DNA from: CAZCFB01 sp964511535
GTDB taxonomy: Bacteria > Myxococcota_A > Polyangia > GCA-2747355 > CAZCFB01
DNA: 32,410 bases
Reading direction: 5' to 3'
NCBI GenBank assembly: GCA_964511535.1
Contig: CAZEFW010000103.1
Coordinates: 1 to 32,410, forward strand
The notes under the pieces: model-generated
Told to the model about the DNA's origin: nothing
Databases searched by the model: none
Seen by the model: the letters and a program-made list of their open reading frames with translations, nothing else
Position numbers and translations under genes: made by a program
In this document: piece by piece, positions 1 to 7,167 of the stretch
How the letters are laid out: every line of letters starts with the position of its first letter
How positions within the stretch are numbered: the first letter of the stretch is position 1

Positions 1-38
1 GCACGTGCAGCGCCCCTCCGGGGGAGCGCGCCGTGCTC

Positions 39-55
39 GCCTCGCTTCGCGAGGC
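39..55 (-). terminator. Stem-loop downstream of kinase 1, possible terminator
   Basis: GCCTCGC-TTC-GCGAGGC forms a perfect 7-bp stem with a 3-nt loop, 20 nt beyond the stop codon of the leftward kinase gene. No T-tract follows on the minus strand, so termination is only inferred from position and structure. Confidence 0.3.
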
Positions 56-74
56 TCCGCGATGAAGCGGCGCG

Positions 75-2486
75 CTACTTTTTTCGGAGCTTCAGGATCA
101 CCAGCTGGGTCTTGCCGGCCGAGACCGTGACGCGCTTGGAGCTGGCCTTGATATTGCGCCGCCAGGCCTCCACGCGATGGGAGCCCTCGGGCAGCGAGAT
201 ACGTAGCGGGGACTCGCCGGCGCGCTTGCCGTTGACGAAGATGAAGGCGCGGAACGGCTTGCCCTTGAACAGCGTCGCGACGCGAAGGTGTCCCAGGGCA
301 GGGGCCTTGCGGCGGGCCTCCAGCCTGAGGTTGTAAGATTGGGGGGCCGAGCCTGCGGGCAGGGTGCGGTTGATCCGCTTGTGCCCGGACCGCGTGATCA
401 CCATGCGCACCTTGGCGGTGGTGATCTCGAACCCCGCGATGGGCGTCTTGCCGATGCGCTTGCCGTTGACCACCACGCGGGCGCCGGCGGGGCTGGTGAC
501 CACGTTCAGTGTGCGAGTCTTCCTGGCCGCCGGGGTCGGCTTCTTGGCCGCGGGCTTCTTCTCCACGGTCGCGGCAGGCTTCTTCGTCACGGCTGCAACG
601 GGCTTCTTCTCCTCGGCCGCTGCGGGCTTCTTCTCCTCGGCCGTTGCGGCGGGCTTCTTCTCCTCGGCCGCGGGCTTCTTCTCCTCGGCGGTGGGCTTCT
701 TCTCCTCGGCCGCTGCGGGCTTCTTCTCCTCGGCGGTGGGCTTCTTCTCTTCCGCGCTCTCGGGAGCCTTCGCAGCGGCCGCGCTGCTGCTGGCGGCCTC
801 GCCAGCCGCAGGCTTGTCAGCCCGCGCCGCCGCAGCCCGGGTGGCCTTGCCCCCTGCGTTCTGCTCGGATGCGCCCATCAGCCGCACCGCCCCAAAGGTC
901 AGCGCGCCGCCCACGAGCAGCAGCGCCAGCACCACGAACAACCCGAGCTTGGAGTTTCGCGATCTGCCGCTGACCTCGCCCATGGTGGACGAGAAGGTGG
1001 TGTCCTTCAGCGGGCGCGGCGCGGGCGTGGCCATGGGCGACGCGGGCTGCCCTGGCTGGATCCCTTGCTGGTACGCCTGGTCCAGAGAGCTGCCGGGCGC
1101 CGCCACCGACTTGTGCTCCTTGAAGGTGTCGATCTCGTCATCGCTGTCCAGGCCGGAGCGCTGCTCGGCCTGCTCCAGCTCTCGCTCGCGCTCCATCACC
1201 GCGCGGGTGTCGATGACCTTGGTCGGCGCCTCCGCGTCGGCCTCGGCGTCATCGCTGGCCCCCTGCACGGGCGGCGTGTTCAGCGCTGGCCTGGGCCTGG
1301 TGGCGGCCAGGTCAGATGACGCCGGCCCTGGCGCCGAGGTCGACAGGGCTGGCGTCTCCTCGCCGGGCCCCAGCCCCGGGGCCGTGCCGGCGGGCCGCTC
1401 TGGCCGCGCCGTACCCACCGACTTCTCTGTACCCGCCTCCTCGGGGCTTTGCTCCTCCGAGGAGATCATCTGCGCGCGATCCAGCGGCTCGGTCTTGCCC
1501 TCCGCCAGCGGGCCGCTCCCCTCCGCCTGTTGCTGCTCTTCCACCGGCTCGAGGCGATCGGTGGTCTTCTTTTCGGCCTGCTCCAGCCCCTCGATGTCGT
1601 CCAGGGGCAGGAAGTCGATCACCGTGCGCTCCACCGCGTAAGAGAAGGCCTCGGCCAGCTCCCCCATGTTGTCCCAGCGGTCCTCTGGCTTCTTGGCGAT
1701 GGCCTGAAAGACCACCTCCTCCACCGAGGGTGCGATGTCGAGGCCGAGCTCGCTGAACCCGGGCGGGTCCTCGTGCACCACCTGGTAGAGCACCACGTCG
1801 GGGGTCTCGCCCTGGAACGGCAGGTTGCCCGTGAGCATCTCGTACAGCATGCCCCCCAGCGCGAAGATGTCCGCCCGGCGGTCCGCGTTGTCGGCGTGGC
1901 CCTTGGCCTGCTCCGGGGACATGTAATAGGGCGTGCCCATCACCATGTGGGCTCGGGTCAGCGCCTGGCGCGCGCCGCGGATCTTGGAGATGCCGAAGTC
2001 CACGACCTTGACGTAGTCGTCGACCCCCTCTTTCTCGCACAGGAAGATGTTCTGCGGCTTCAGGTCGCGGTGGATGATGTCGCGGTGGTGCACCGCTTCC
2101 AGCGCCGACGCGGTCTGCTCCAGGATGCGGTTGACCGCTGCGGGGGTCATGCGCCCCACCCGGGCCATGCGCTGCTCGAGGTCCTCGCCGGCGAGGAACT
2201 CCATGACGATGTAAGGGAAGCCGTCCGGGGTGTGGTTGAAGTCGATGACGTCGACGATGTGAGGGTGGCCCAGTTCGCTGGTCACCAGCGCCTCGCGATG
2301 GAAGCGCTCAACGGCCACCTCATTGGAGGCGACATGTGGAAAGAGCACCTTTATCGCGAACTTACGCGGCAGGCGCGCATGCTCGGCTTCGTACACTGCA
2401 CCCATGCCGCCCTCGCCGATGAGGCGAGTAATGCGGTAGGTGTTCTCAAGTACTTGGCCGTAGAGGGCCTCGAGACCCTGGCCCAT
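75..2486 (-). CDS. Membrane Ser/Thr protein kinase with extracytoplasmic PEGA repeats
   Basis: This 803-residue protein is a eukaryote-type Ser/Thr kinase. The cytoplasmic kinase domain spans about residues 17-280. It has the glycine loop GEGGMGAVY, catalytic Lys46 in FAIKVL, HRDLKPQN with HRD at 139-141, DFG at 163-165 and MSPEQ in the activation segment, so all catalytic residues are present. An Ala/Pro/Glu-rich juxtamembrane region leads to one membrane helix near residues 525-550. Outside the membrane there is a spacer of about eight degenerate AEEKKPA-type repeats (DNA about 540-760), then two PEGA-like beta domains marked by ARVVVNGKRIGKTP and AFIFVNGKRAGESP. PEGA domains are thought to bind surface or wall ligands, so a sensor kinase is the natural reading; the ligand is unknown. 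It lies 124 nt downstream of a second kinase on the same strand. Confidence 0.93.
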   Translation of the reverse strand: MGQGLEALYGQVLENTYRITRLIGEGGMGAVYEAEHARLPRKFAIKVLFPHVASNEVAVERFHREALVTSELGHPHIVDVIDFNHTPDGFPYIVMEFLAGEDLEQRMARVGRMTPAAVNRILEQTASALEAVHHRDIIHRDLKPQNIFLCEKEGVDDYVKVVDFGISKIRGARQALTRAHMVMGTPYYMSPEQAKGHADNADRRADIFALGGMLYEMLTGNLPFQGETPDVVLYQVVHEDPPGFSELGLDIAPSVEEVVFQAIAKKPEDRWDNMGELAEAFSYAVERTVIDFLPLDDIEGLEQAEKKTTDRLEPVEEQQQAEGSGPLAEGKTEPLDRAQMISSEEQSPEEAGTEKSVGTARPERPAGTAPGLGPGEETPALSTSAPGPASSDLAATRPRPALNTPPVQGASDDAEADAEAPTKVIDTRAVMERERELEQAEQRSGLDSDDEIDTFKEHKSVAAPGSSLDQAYQQGIQPGQPASPMATPAPRPLKDTTFSSTMGEVSGRSRNSKLGLFVVLALLLVGGALTFGAVRLMGASEQNAGGKATRAAAARADKPAAGEAASSSAAAAKAPESAEEKKPTAEEKKPAAAEEKKPTAEEKKPAAEEKKPAATAEEKKPAAAEEKKPVAAVTKKPAATVEKKPAAKKPTPAARKTRTLNVVTSPAGARVVVNGKRIGKTPIAGFEITTAKVRMVITRSGHKRINRTLPAGSAPQSYNLRLEARRKAPALGHLRVATLFKGKPFRAFIFVNGKRAGESPLRISLPEGSHRVEAWRRNIKASSKRVTVSAGKTQLVILKLRKK

Positions 2487-2610
2487 GACGCTCCTGACTG
2501 ATTGTCCTTCTCCCCCTTTTTACGACGGGACCACCCCGCCGCTTCTCGAGCACCCACAGTATCAAATTCCCCCCCGACCTTGAAGAAATGAAGCAGGGGT
2601 GTCGCCAGGT

Positions 2611-4242
2611 TTAGGACCGCTCGGCGGCGTTGAGCTGGCTGAACAGATTCTGTATCTCCGGCGGCAGGTCGTCCGAAGGCAGGCCCCGGAGTTGCGCTCC
2701 CAGCGCGCGCATCAGCTCCTCGGCCTCTTCGCGCAGCAGCTCACACTGCTGGCCCGCGTCTTCCAGCTCCTGGTTCAGGTCACCGAGCTGGGCGTCCTGG
2801 TCCTCCAGCAGCGCCCCGCAGCTGTTCTCCAACTGCCCCACCTGAAACTCCAGGTCCTTGATTTGCTCGCCGAGCTTCGCCTGATCGCCCTCGCCTCGGT
2901 CTCTGGATGCCACGGCGGCGGTCAGGTCCCGGGCAAGCGCGCCTATGGCCCGACGCAGGGGGCGCTCCTTGAGCACCGTGTCGAAGTTCAGCCGGTTGAA
3001 TCCCTGCTCAACCGCCCGCAGCTGCCCCTCCGAATCGGCCAGCTCCTCCTCCACGACCAGCAAGCGCTCCAGGGACTCGGCGGTGTCGTCCGGCGCCAGC
3101 GCGCTGCGCACCATGGCAAGGGCCAGCTGCCGCACCAGGGCGTTCTGGTCCTCGCGCGCCTTGTTGATCTGGGCGGTGCTCCCCCTGGGGGGCGGCGGGT
3201 TGACGTTGAGGGTCTGGGCCTTCTCCGGGTCGTCCAGCAGCAGCGCCGACTCGGAGAAGGGGATCATGATGTGCGGCGCTTTGCCGCCCAGGGCTTGCCA
3301 GCCGGTGCTCATCTGCTCGGTGGTGAGCATGGCCATGCGGCCGGTGATGCGCGCCTTCTGGGCCATCTCCTCGGTGATGCTGTAGCTCGACGCGCGCACC
3401 CGCACCAGGTCCTGGCGCAGGTCGGCGCAGGTCTGGTACCGATCGGCCGGCTCCTTGGCCAGGCAGCGCATCACGAGGCTGTCGAGGTCGGCGTGCACGT
3501 ACCCCTCGGGCATGCGCGCCGAGGGCGGATCCGGCTCGGAGAACACGTGGGAGCGCAGCACCTCCACCGCCGAGCCGAGGAACGGCGGCTCGCCGGTGAT
3601 CAGCTCGTACAGCAAGCAGCCCAGGGCGTAGATATCGGAGCGGCCGTCCTGGGGCTTGCCCGTGGCCTGCTCCGGCGACATGTACTCCGCGGTGCCGAAC
3701 ACCTCGCCCTGGATGGTCAGGGGCGTGCCGTCGAACTCGGGCGTGCGCACCTTGGCGATGCCGAAATCCAGCAGCTTGACGAAGTCCTTGCGGCCGTGGC
3801 GCTCGGTGAGCAGGATGTTCTCCGGCTTCAGGTCGCGGTGGATCACCCGCTCCTGGTGCGCCACCTCCAGCGCGTCGGAGATCTGCGCCAGGATGGTGAG
3901 TGAGCGCTCCACCGGCAGCCGAACCCGGCGGGCCAACACCTCGTCCAGGCCGTCGCCCTCGAGGAACTCCATCACCAGATAGACTGAGCCGTCGCCGGTG
4001 TGGCCGAAGTCGGTGATCCGGATGACGTTGGGGTGGTCCACCCGGCTCATGGCGATGGCCTCGCGGCGGAACCGCTCGATGAATCCCTCGTCCGTGGCCA
4101 GGTCGGACAGCAAGATCTTGATGGCGTAGGTGCGGGGCAACGAGAGGTGCTTGGCCTGATAGACCGACCCCATGCCTCCCTTGCCGATGAGGTTCTCGAT
4201 GCGGAAACGCCCGCCTATGACCTGACCCTTCAGATCTTCCAT
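2611..4242 (-). CDS. Cytosolic Ser/Thr protein kinase with C-terminal coiled coil
   Basis: This 543-residue kinase has a complete catalytic domain at about residues 12-275: GKGGMGSVY, Lys42 in AIKIL, HRDLKPEN (HRD 135-137), DFG 159-161 and MSPEQATG. Unlike the kinases at 75-2486 and 27951-30587, it has no membrane helix. A linker is followed by a long Glu/Leu/Gln-rich region (about residues 365-530) that looks like a coiled coil, probably for dimerisation or docking. The start codon at 4242 leads directly into MEDLKGQVIGGRFRIENLIG, the usual beginning of this family. It is upstream of the PEGA kinase, which may be cotranscribed with it. The substrate cannot be told from the sequence. Confidence 0.93.
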   Translation of the reverse strand: MEDLKGQVIGGRFRIENLIGKGGMGSVYQAKHLSLPRTYAIKILLSDLATDEGFIERFRREAIAMSRVDHPNVIRITDFGHTGDGSVYLVMEFLEGDGLDEVLARRVRLPVERSLTILAQISDALEVAHQERVIHRDLKPENILLTERHGRKDFVKLLDFGIAKVRTPEFDGTPLTIQGEVFGTAEYMSPEQATGKPQDGRSDIYALGCLLYELITGEPPFLGSAVEVLRSHVFSEPDPPSARMPEGYVHADLDSLVMRCLAKEPADRYQTCADLRQDLVRVRASSYSITEEMAQKARITGRMAMLTTEQMSTGWQALGGKAPHIMIPFSESALLLDDPEKAQTLNVNPPPPRGSTAQINKAREDQNALVRQLALAMVRSALAPDDTAESLERLLVVEEELADSEGQLRAVEQGFNRLNFDTVLKERPLRRAIGALARDLTAAVASRDRGEGDQAKLGEQIKDLEFQVGQLENSCGALLEDQDAQLGDLNQELEDAGQQCELLREEAEELMRALGAQLRGLPSDDLPPEIQNLFSQLNAAERS

Positions 4243-4285
4243 TGCGCGTATTATCCCCGAGGAGAGTGGTGGGGTCCACCGTGTT

Positions 4286-4320
4286 AGTCGACAGTCGACG
4301 GGCGACAGTCGGGAGTCCGA
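4286..4320. repeat. Degenerate heptamer tandem repeat (AGTCGAC type)
   Basis: Five consecutive 7-nt units: AGTCGAC, AGTCGAC, GGGCGAC, AGTCGGG, AGTCCGA. It opens the 317-bp gene-free stretch between kinase 2 and the MaoC gene. A related tract lies at 20518-20545 in the opposite orientation. Confidence 0.7.
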
Positions 4321-4391
4321 CCCCGCTCCCGCTCCCGCTCCCGCTCCCGATCCCGCTCCCGATCCCGCTCCCGAACCCGCTCCCGCTCCCC
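4321..4391. repeat. Hexamer microsatellite (CTCCCG)n
   Basis: About twelve 6-nt units of CTCCCG with single-base variants (CTCCCGATCCCG, CTCCCGAACCCG). It directly abuts the preceding heptamer tract. No credible gene uses this stretch. Confidence 0.85.
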
Positions 4392-4399
4392 AGCCCCGG

Positions 4400-4453
4400 C
4401 CTCAGCCTCAGCTTCAGCTTCAGCCCCAGCCTCAGCCTCAGCCTCAGCCTCAG
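4400..4453. repeat. Hexamer microsatellite (CCTCAG)n
   Basis: Nine 6-nt units: CCTCAG, with CTTCAG twice and CCCCAG once in the middle. It follows the CTCCCG tract after 8 nt and precedes the octamer tract. Confidence 0.85.
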
Positions 4454-4459
4454 CCGTCA

Positions 4460-4506
4460 CATTCTGGCATTCTGGCATCCCGGCGTTCTGGCACTCTGGC
4501 ATTCGG
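4460..4506. repeat. Octamer tandem repeat, consensus CATTCTGG, copy 1
   Basis: Units CATTCTGG, CATTCTGG, CATCCCGG, CGTTCTGG, CACTCTGG and a truncated CATTCGG. It ends 53 nt before the MaoC start. The same octamer recurs just downstream of that gene (5033-5081) and, inverted, at 20448-20487. Confidence 0.85.
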
Positions 4507-4559
4507 CGGCGCCAGCCGCCGCACCCGCCTCCCGCCAACCCGGTGTTACCCTCCCCGCC

Positions 4560-5006
4560 ATGCCCACCATGCGACAACGCGCCGTCACCGGCATCTCCAG
4601 GGGCGACACCTTCACCCTGACCCGCACCTTCACCCTCCAGGAGACCGAAGCATTCGGCGCCCTGACCCGGGACCGGAACCCCGTGCACAGCCACACGGAG
4701 TTCGCCCGGTCCCGGGGGCTGCCCGGGCTCATCGTGCACGGGCTGCTCACCGGTAGCATGATCACCGAGATCGGCGGCCAGATCGCCTGCCTCGCGACCT
4801 CCATGCACTTCGACTTCGTCCGTCCTGTCCTGCCCGGCGACACCGTCACCTGCGTGCTCACCATCGACGAGGCGGACGAGGCCGGGCGCAAGGTGACCGC
4901 CTCTGCCATGCTGCGCAACCAGCACGGCGACCTGGTGGCTCGGGCTGGCTTCAAGGGACGGCTCCCCGTGGGCGAACAGCGGGACCTGCTTGCCGAGATC
5001 CCGTAG
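4560..5006 (+). CDS. MaoC-like (R)-enoyl-CoA hydratase family protein
   Basis: A 148-residue single hotdog-fold protein, the usual length for MaoC-type hydratases. The diagnostic motif is TRDRNPVHSHTEFA, followed by GLIVHGLL. In this family the Asp and His of the D-x-N-P-V-H segment hydrate trans-2-enoyl-CoA to (R)-3-hydroxyacyl-CoA, and both are present. I start it at ATG 4560, because upstream in-frame codons only translate the microsatellites; ATG 4569 is a close alternative. No clear Shine-Dalgarno is visible. The gene is bracketed on both sides by CATTCTGG octamer tracts in the same orientation. It may serve lipid degradation or polyhydroxyalkanoate precursor supply, but neighbours do not decide this. 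Confidence 0.85.
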   Translation: MPTMRQRAVTGISRGDTFTLTRTFTLQETEAFGALTRDRNPVHSHTEFARSRGLPGLIVHGLLTGSMITEIGGQIACLATSMHFDFVRPVLPGDTVTCVLTIDEADEAGRKVTASAMLRNQHGDLVARAGFKGRLPVGEQRDLLAEIP

Positions 5007-5032
5007 CGAGGCCGATCCCGTCACAGCGCTTC

Positions 5033-5081
5033 CATCCTGGCATTCCGGCGCTCTGGCACCCTGGCATGCTGGCATTCATGG
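5033..5081. repeat. Octamer tandem repeat, consensus CATTCTGG, copy 2
   Basis: Units CATCCTGG, CATTCCGG, CGCTCTGG, CACCCTGG, CATGCTGG and an imperfect CATTCATGG. It starts 26 nt after the MaoC stop, in the same orientation as copy 1. Confidence 0.85.
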
Positions 5082-5168
5082 CCCAAAGGCCCGCGCCACC
5101 CTTTACCCGGGGCCGGGGATGGTTTTATTGTCCTCCCCTACCAACGCCATCTGATCCCGGAGGGAACC

Positions 5169-7106
5169 ATGTCTCAGACCGTTACTGAAAAGATCGTCCA
5201 GGCCCACGCCGAGGGGCTCACCGAGGGGCAGGAGGTGCGCGCCGGGGACATGGTCACCGTGCGTCCATTTCACATCCTGACCCACGACAACACCGGCGCG
5301 ATCCTGCCCAAGTTCCGCGCCATCGGCGCCGAGAAGGTGGCCGATCCGTCCCAGCCGGTCTACGCCCTGGACCACGCGGTGCAGGACACCTCCGACAAGA
5401 ACCTGGCCAAGTACGCGTCAATCGAGGCCTTCGCCCGGGAGCAGGGCATCGTGTTCCACCCCGCGGGCGCGGGCATCGGCCACCAGCTGATGGTGGAGAA
5501 CGGGTTCGTGCACCCTGGCTCTCTGGTGGTGGCGTCGGACAGCCACAGCAACATGTACGGCGCCCTGGCCGCGGTGGGCACGCCGGTGGTGCGCACCGAC
5601 GCCGCGGCCATCTGGGCCACCGGCCGCACATGGTGGCTGGTGCCGCGCACGGTGAAGGTGACCTTCACCGGTGAGCTGCAGCCCGGCGTCAGCGGCAAGG
5701 ACGTGATCCTCACCCTGTGCGGCCTGTACAACAAGGGCGAGGCGCTCAACGCGGCGGTGGAGTTTCACGGCGCCGGGGGGTTGAGCATGGCCGAGCGCCT
5801 CACCATCTCCAACATGAGCACCGAGTGGGGCGCCCTGGTGGGCTGGTTCCCCTACGACGACGTCACCGCCGCATACCTGCGCCAGCGCGCGGCCAAGCTG
5901 AGCCAGCTCGGCCACGGCGACCGGCTCAACGAGGAGATGATCGCGGCGTGGGATGCGGAGCCGCCCGCGCCGGACGCCGACGCGGTCTACGCCGCCGAGG
6001 TGAGCATGGATCTGTCCAGGGTCCGGCCGCACATCGCGGGTCCGCACTCGGTGCAGGTGACCCAGCCGCTGAGCCAGATCCAGCGCGAGGGCATGACCAT
6101 CAACAAGGCGTACCTGCTGTCCTGCGTCAACGGCCGGCTGGAGGACATCGAGCAGGCCGCGGCGGTGGTCAAGGGCAAGAAGATCGACGAGGGCGTGGAG
6201 CTGTACCTGGCCGCGGCGTCGGCAGAGATCGAGGAGCAAGCCCGCCAGAGCGGCGCCTGGCAAGCGTTGGAGCAGGCCGGAGCCAAGACCCTGCCCCCTG
6301 GCTGCGGCGCGTGCATCGGCCTCGGCGCCGGGCTCCTGGGACCGGACGAGGTGGGGATCTCGGCCACCAACCGCAACTTCAAGGGCCGCATGGGCGACCC
6401 GAGCGCCAGGGCGTACCTGGCGAGCCCCTCCGTGGTGGCCGCGTCGGCGCTGGCGGGCAAGTTCGCCGGCCCCGAGGGCCTGTCTGATGACCTGCCCGAG
6501 TACGACTTCCGCGACCTCGGCTGGGCGCCGGAGCCGCGCCAGGTGGAGATCACCGAGGGCTTCGCCGAGTCCGCCGAGGGCAGGGTGCTGCTGCTGCCGG
6601 TGGACAACCTGAACACCGACGGCATCTACGGCAAGGACGTCACCTACCGCGACGACCTGACCCCCGAGCAGATGGCCACCTACGCCATGGCGAACTTCGA
6701 CCCGTCGTTCCAGGAGCTGGCGCAGGACGGGGACATCATCGTGGCCGGGCGCAACTTCGGCACTGGCTCGTCCAGAGAGCAGGCCGCGACGTCGCTCAAG
6801 TTCCGCGGCATCCAGATGGTGGTGGCGGCGAGCTTCTCCCAGACCTACCTGCGCAACGCGTTCAACAACGCCTTCATCTGCCTGGAGAGCCCGGCGCTGT
6901 CCGAGGCGGTGCAGGCCGCGTACGCCGAGCAGGCGGCCGCTGGCCAGAAGGTGATCCCGGCTGATCCGGCCAGCTTCTCCTTCGGCGCGTCGCAGGTGAC
7001 CTGGCGTGGCCAGACCTACCCGGTCTCACCCCTGGGCCCGGCGGCGCAGGAGCTGGTGATGGCCGGCGGCCTGGAGGCGCTGACGCGGAAAAAGCTGGGT
7101 TTGTGA
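5169..7106 (+). CDS. Aconitase-superfamily hydratase, aconitase/homoaconitase type
   Basis: This 645-residue enzyme is a single-chain aconitase-family [4Fe-4S] dehydratase. The N-terminal two thirds form the LeuC-like iron-sulfur part and the C-terminal third the swivel domain, with the substrate loop GRNFGTGSSREQAA. Likely cluster ligands are Cys319 in LLSCVNG and Cys379/Cys382 in PPGCGACIG. HDNTGAILPKF near the start and ATNRNFKGRMG are conserved signatures. The phrase GLLGPDEVGISATNRNFKGR recalls fungal-type homoaconitases and short bacterial aconitases more than the roughly 900-residue AcnA. The reaction is isomerisation of citrate or homocitrate, and the substrate cannot be fixed here because no lysine, leucine or citrate-cycle partner lies nearby. 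GGAGGG sits a few bases before ATG 5169 and supports that start. Confidence 0.88.
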   Translation: MSQTVTEKIVQAHAEGLTEGQEVRAGDMVTVRPFHILTHDNTGAILPKFRAIGAEKVADPSQPVYALDHAVQDTSDKNLAKYASIEAFAREQGIVFHPAGAGIGHQLMVENGFVHPGSLVVASDSHSNMYGALAAVGTPVVRTDAAAIWATGRTWWLVPRTVKVTFTGELQPGVSGKDVILTLCGLYNKGEALNAAVEFHGAGGLSMAERLTISNMSTEWGALVGWFPYDDVTAAYLRQRAAKLSQLGHGDRLNEEMIAAWDAEPPAPDADAVYAAEVSMDLSRVRPHIAGPHSVQVTQPLSQIQREGMTINKAYLLSCVNGRLEDIEQAAAVVKGKKIDEGVELYLAAASAEIEEQARQSGAWQALEQAGAKTLPPGCGACIGLGAGLLGPDEVGISATNRNFKGRMGDPSARAYLASPSVVAASALAGKFAGPEGLSDDLPEYDFRDLGWAPEPRQVEITEGFAESAEGRVLLLPVDNLNTDGIYGKDVTYRDDLTPEQMATYAMANFDPSFQELAQDGDIIVAGRNFGTGSSREQAATSLKFRGIQMVVAASFSQTYLRNAFNNAFICLESPALSEAVQAAYAEQAAAGQKVIPADPASFSFGASQVTWRGQTYPVSPLGPAAQELVMAGGLEALTRKKLGL

Positions 7107-7132
7107 GCAAAAGCGAACCAGAATCAACGCAG

Positions 7133-7138
7133 TATAAT
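7133..7138 (+). promoter_or_regulatory. Possible -10 element for the five-repeat gene
   Basis: A perfect TATAAT lies 29 nt before ATG 7168 in the short gap after the aconitase-family gene. No convincing -35 hexamer is found at normal spacing, so this is tentative. Confidence 0.3.
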
Positions 7139-7167
7139 CACTGGCCCAAAAACAAACCGGACCGACC

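Noticed and set aside
145..165. Second copy of the 9415 element end (GATATTGCGCC at about 150)
   Set aside because: Only 11 bases match, inside a conserved PEGA coding region, with no inverted partner.
2599..3903. Large open frame antisense to kinase 2
   Set aside because: It is the mirror of a conserved kinase in a GC-rich genome, with His/Leu/Gly-rich composition and no domain.
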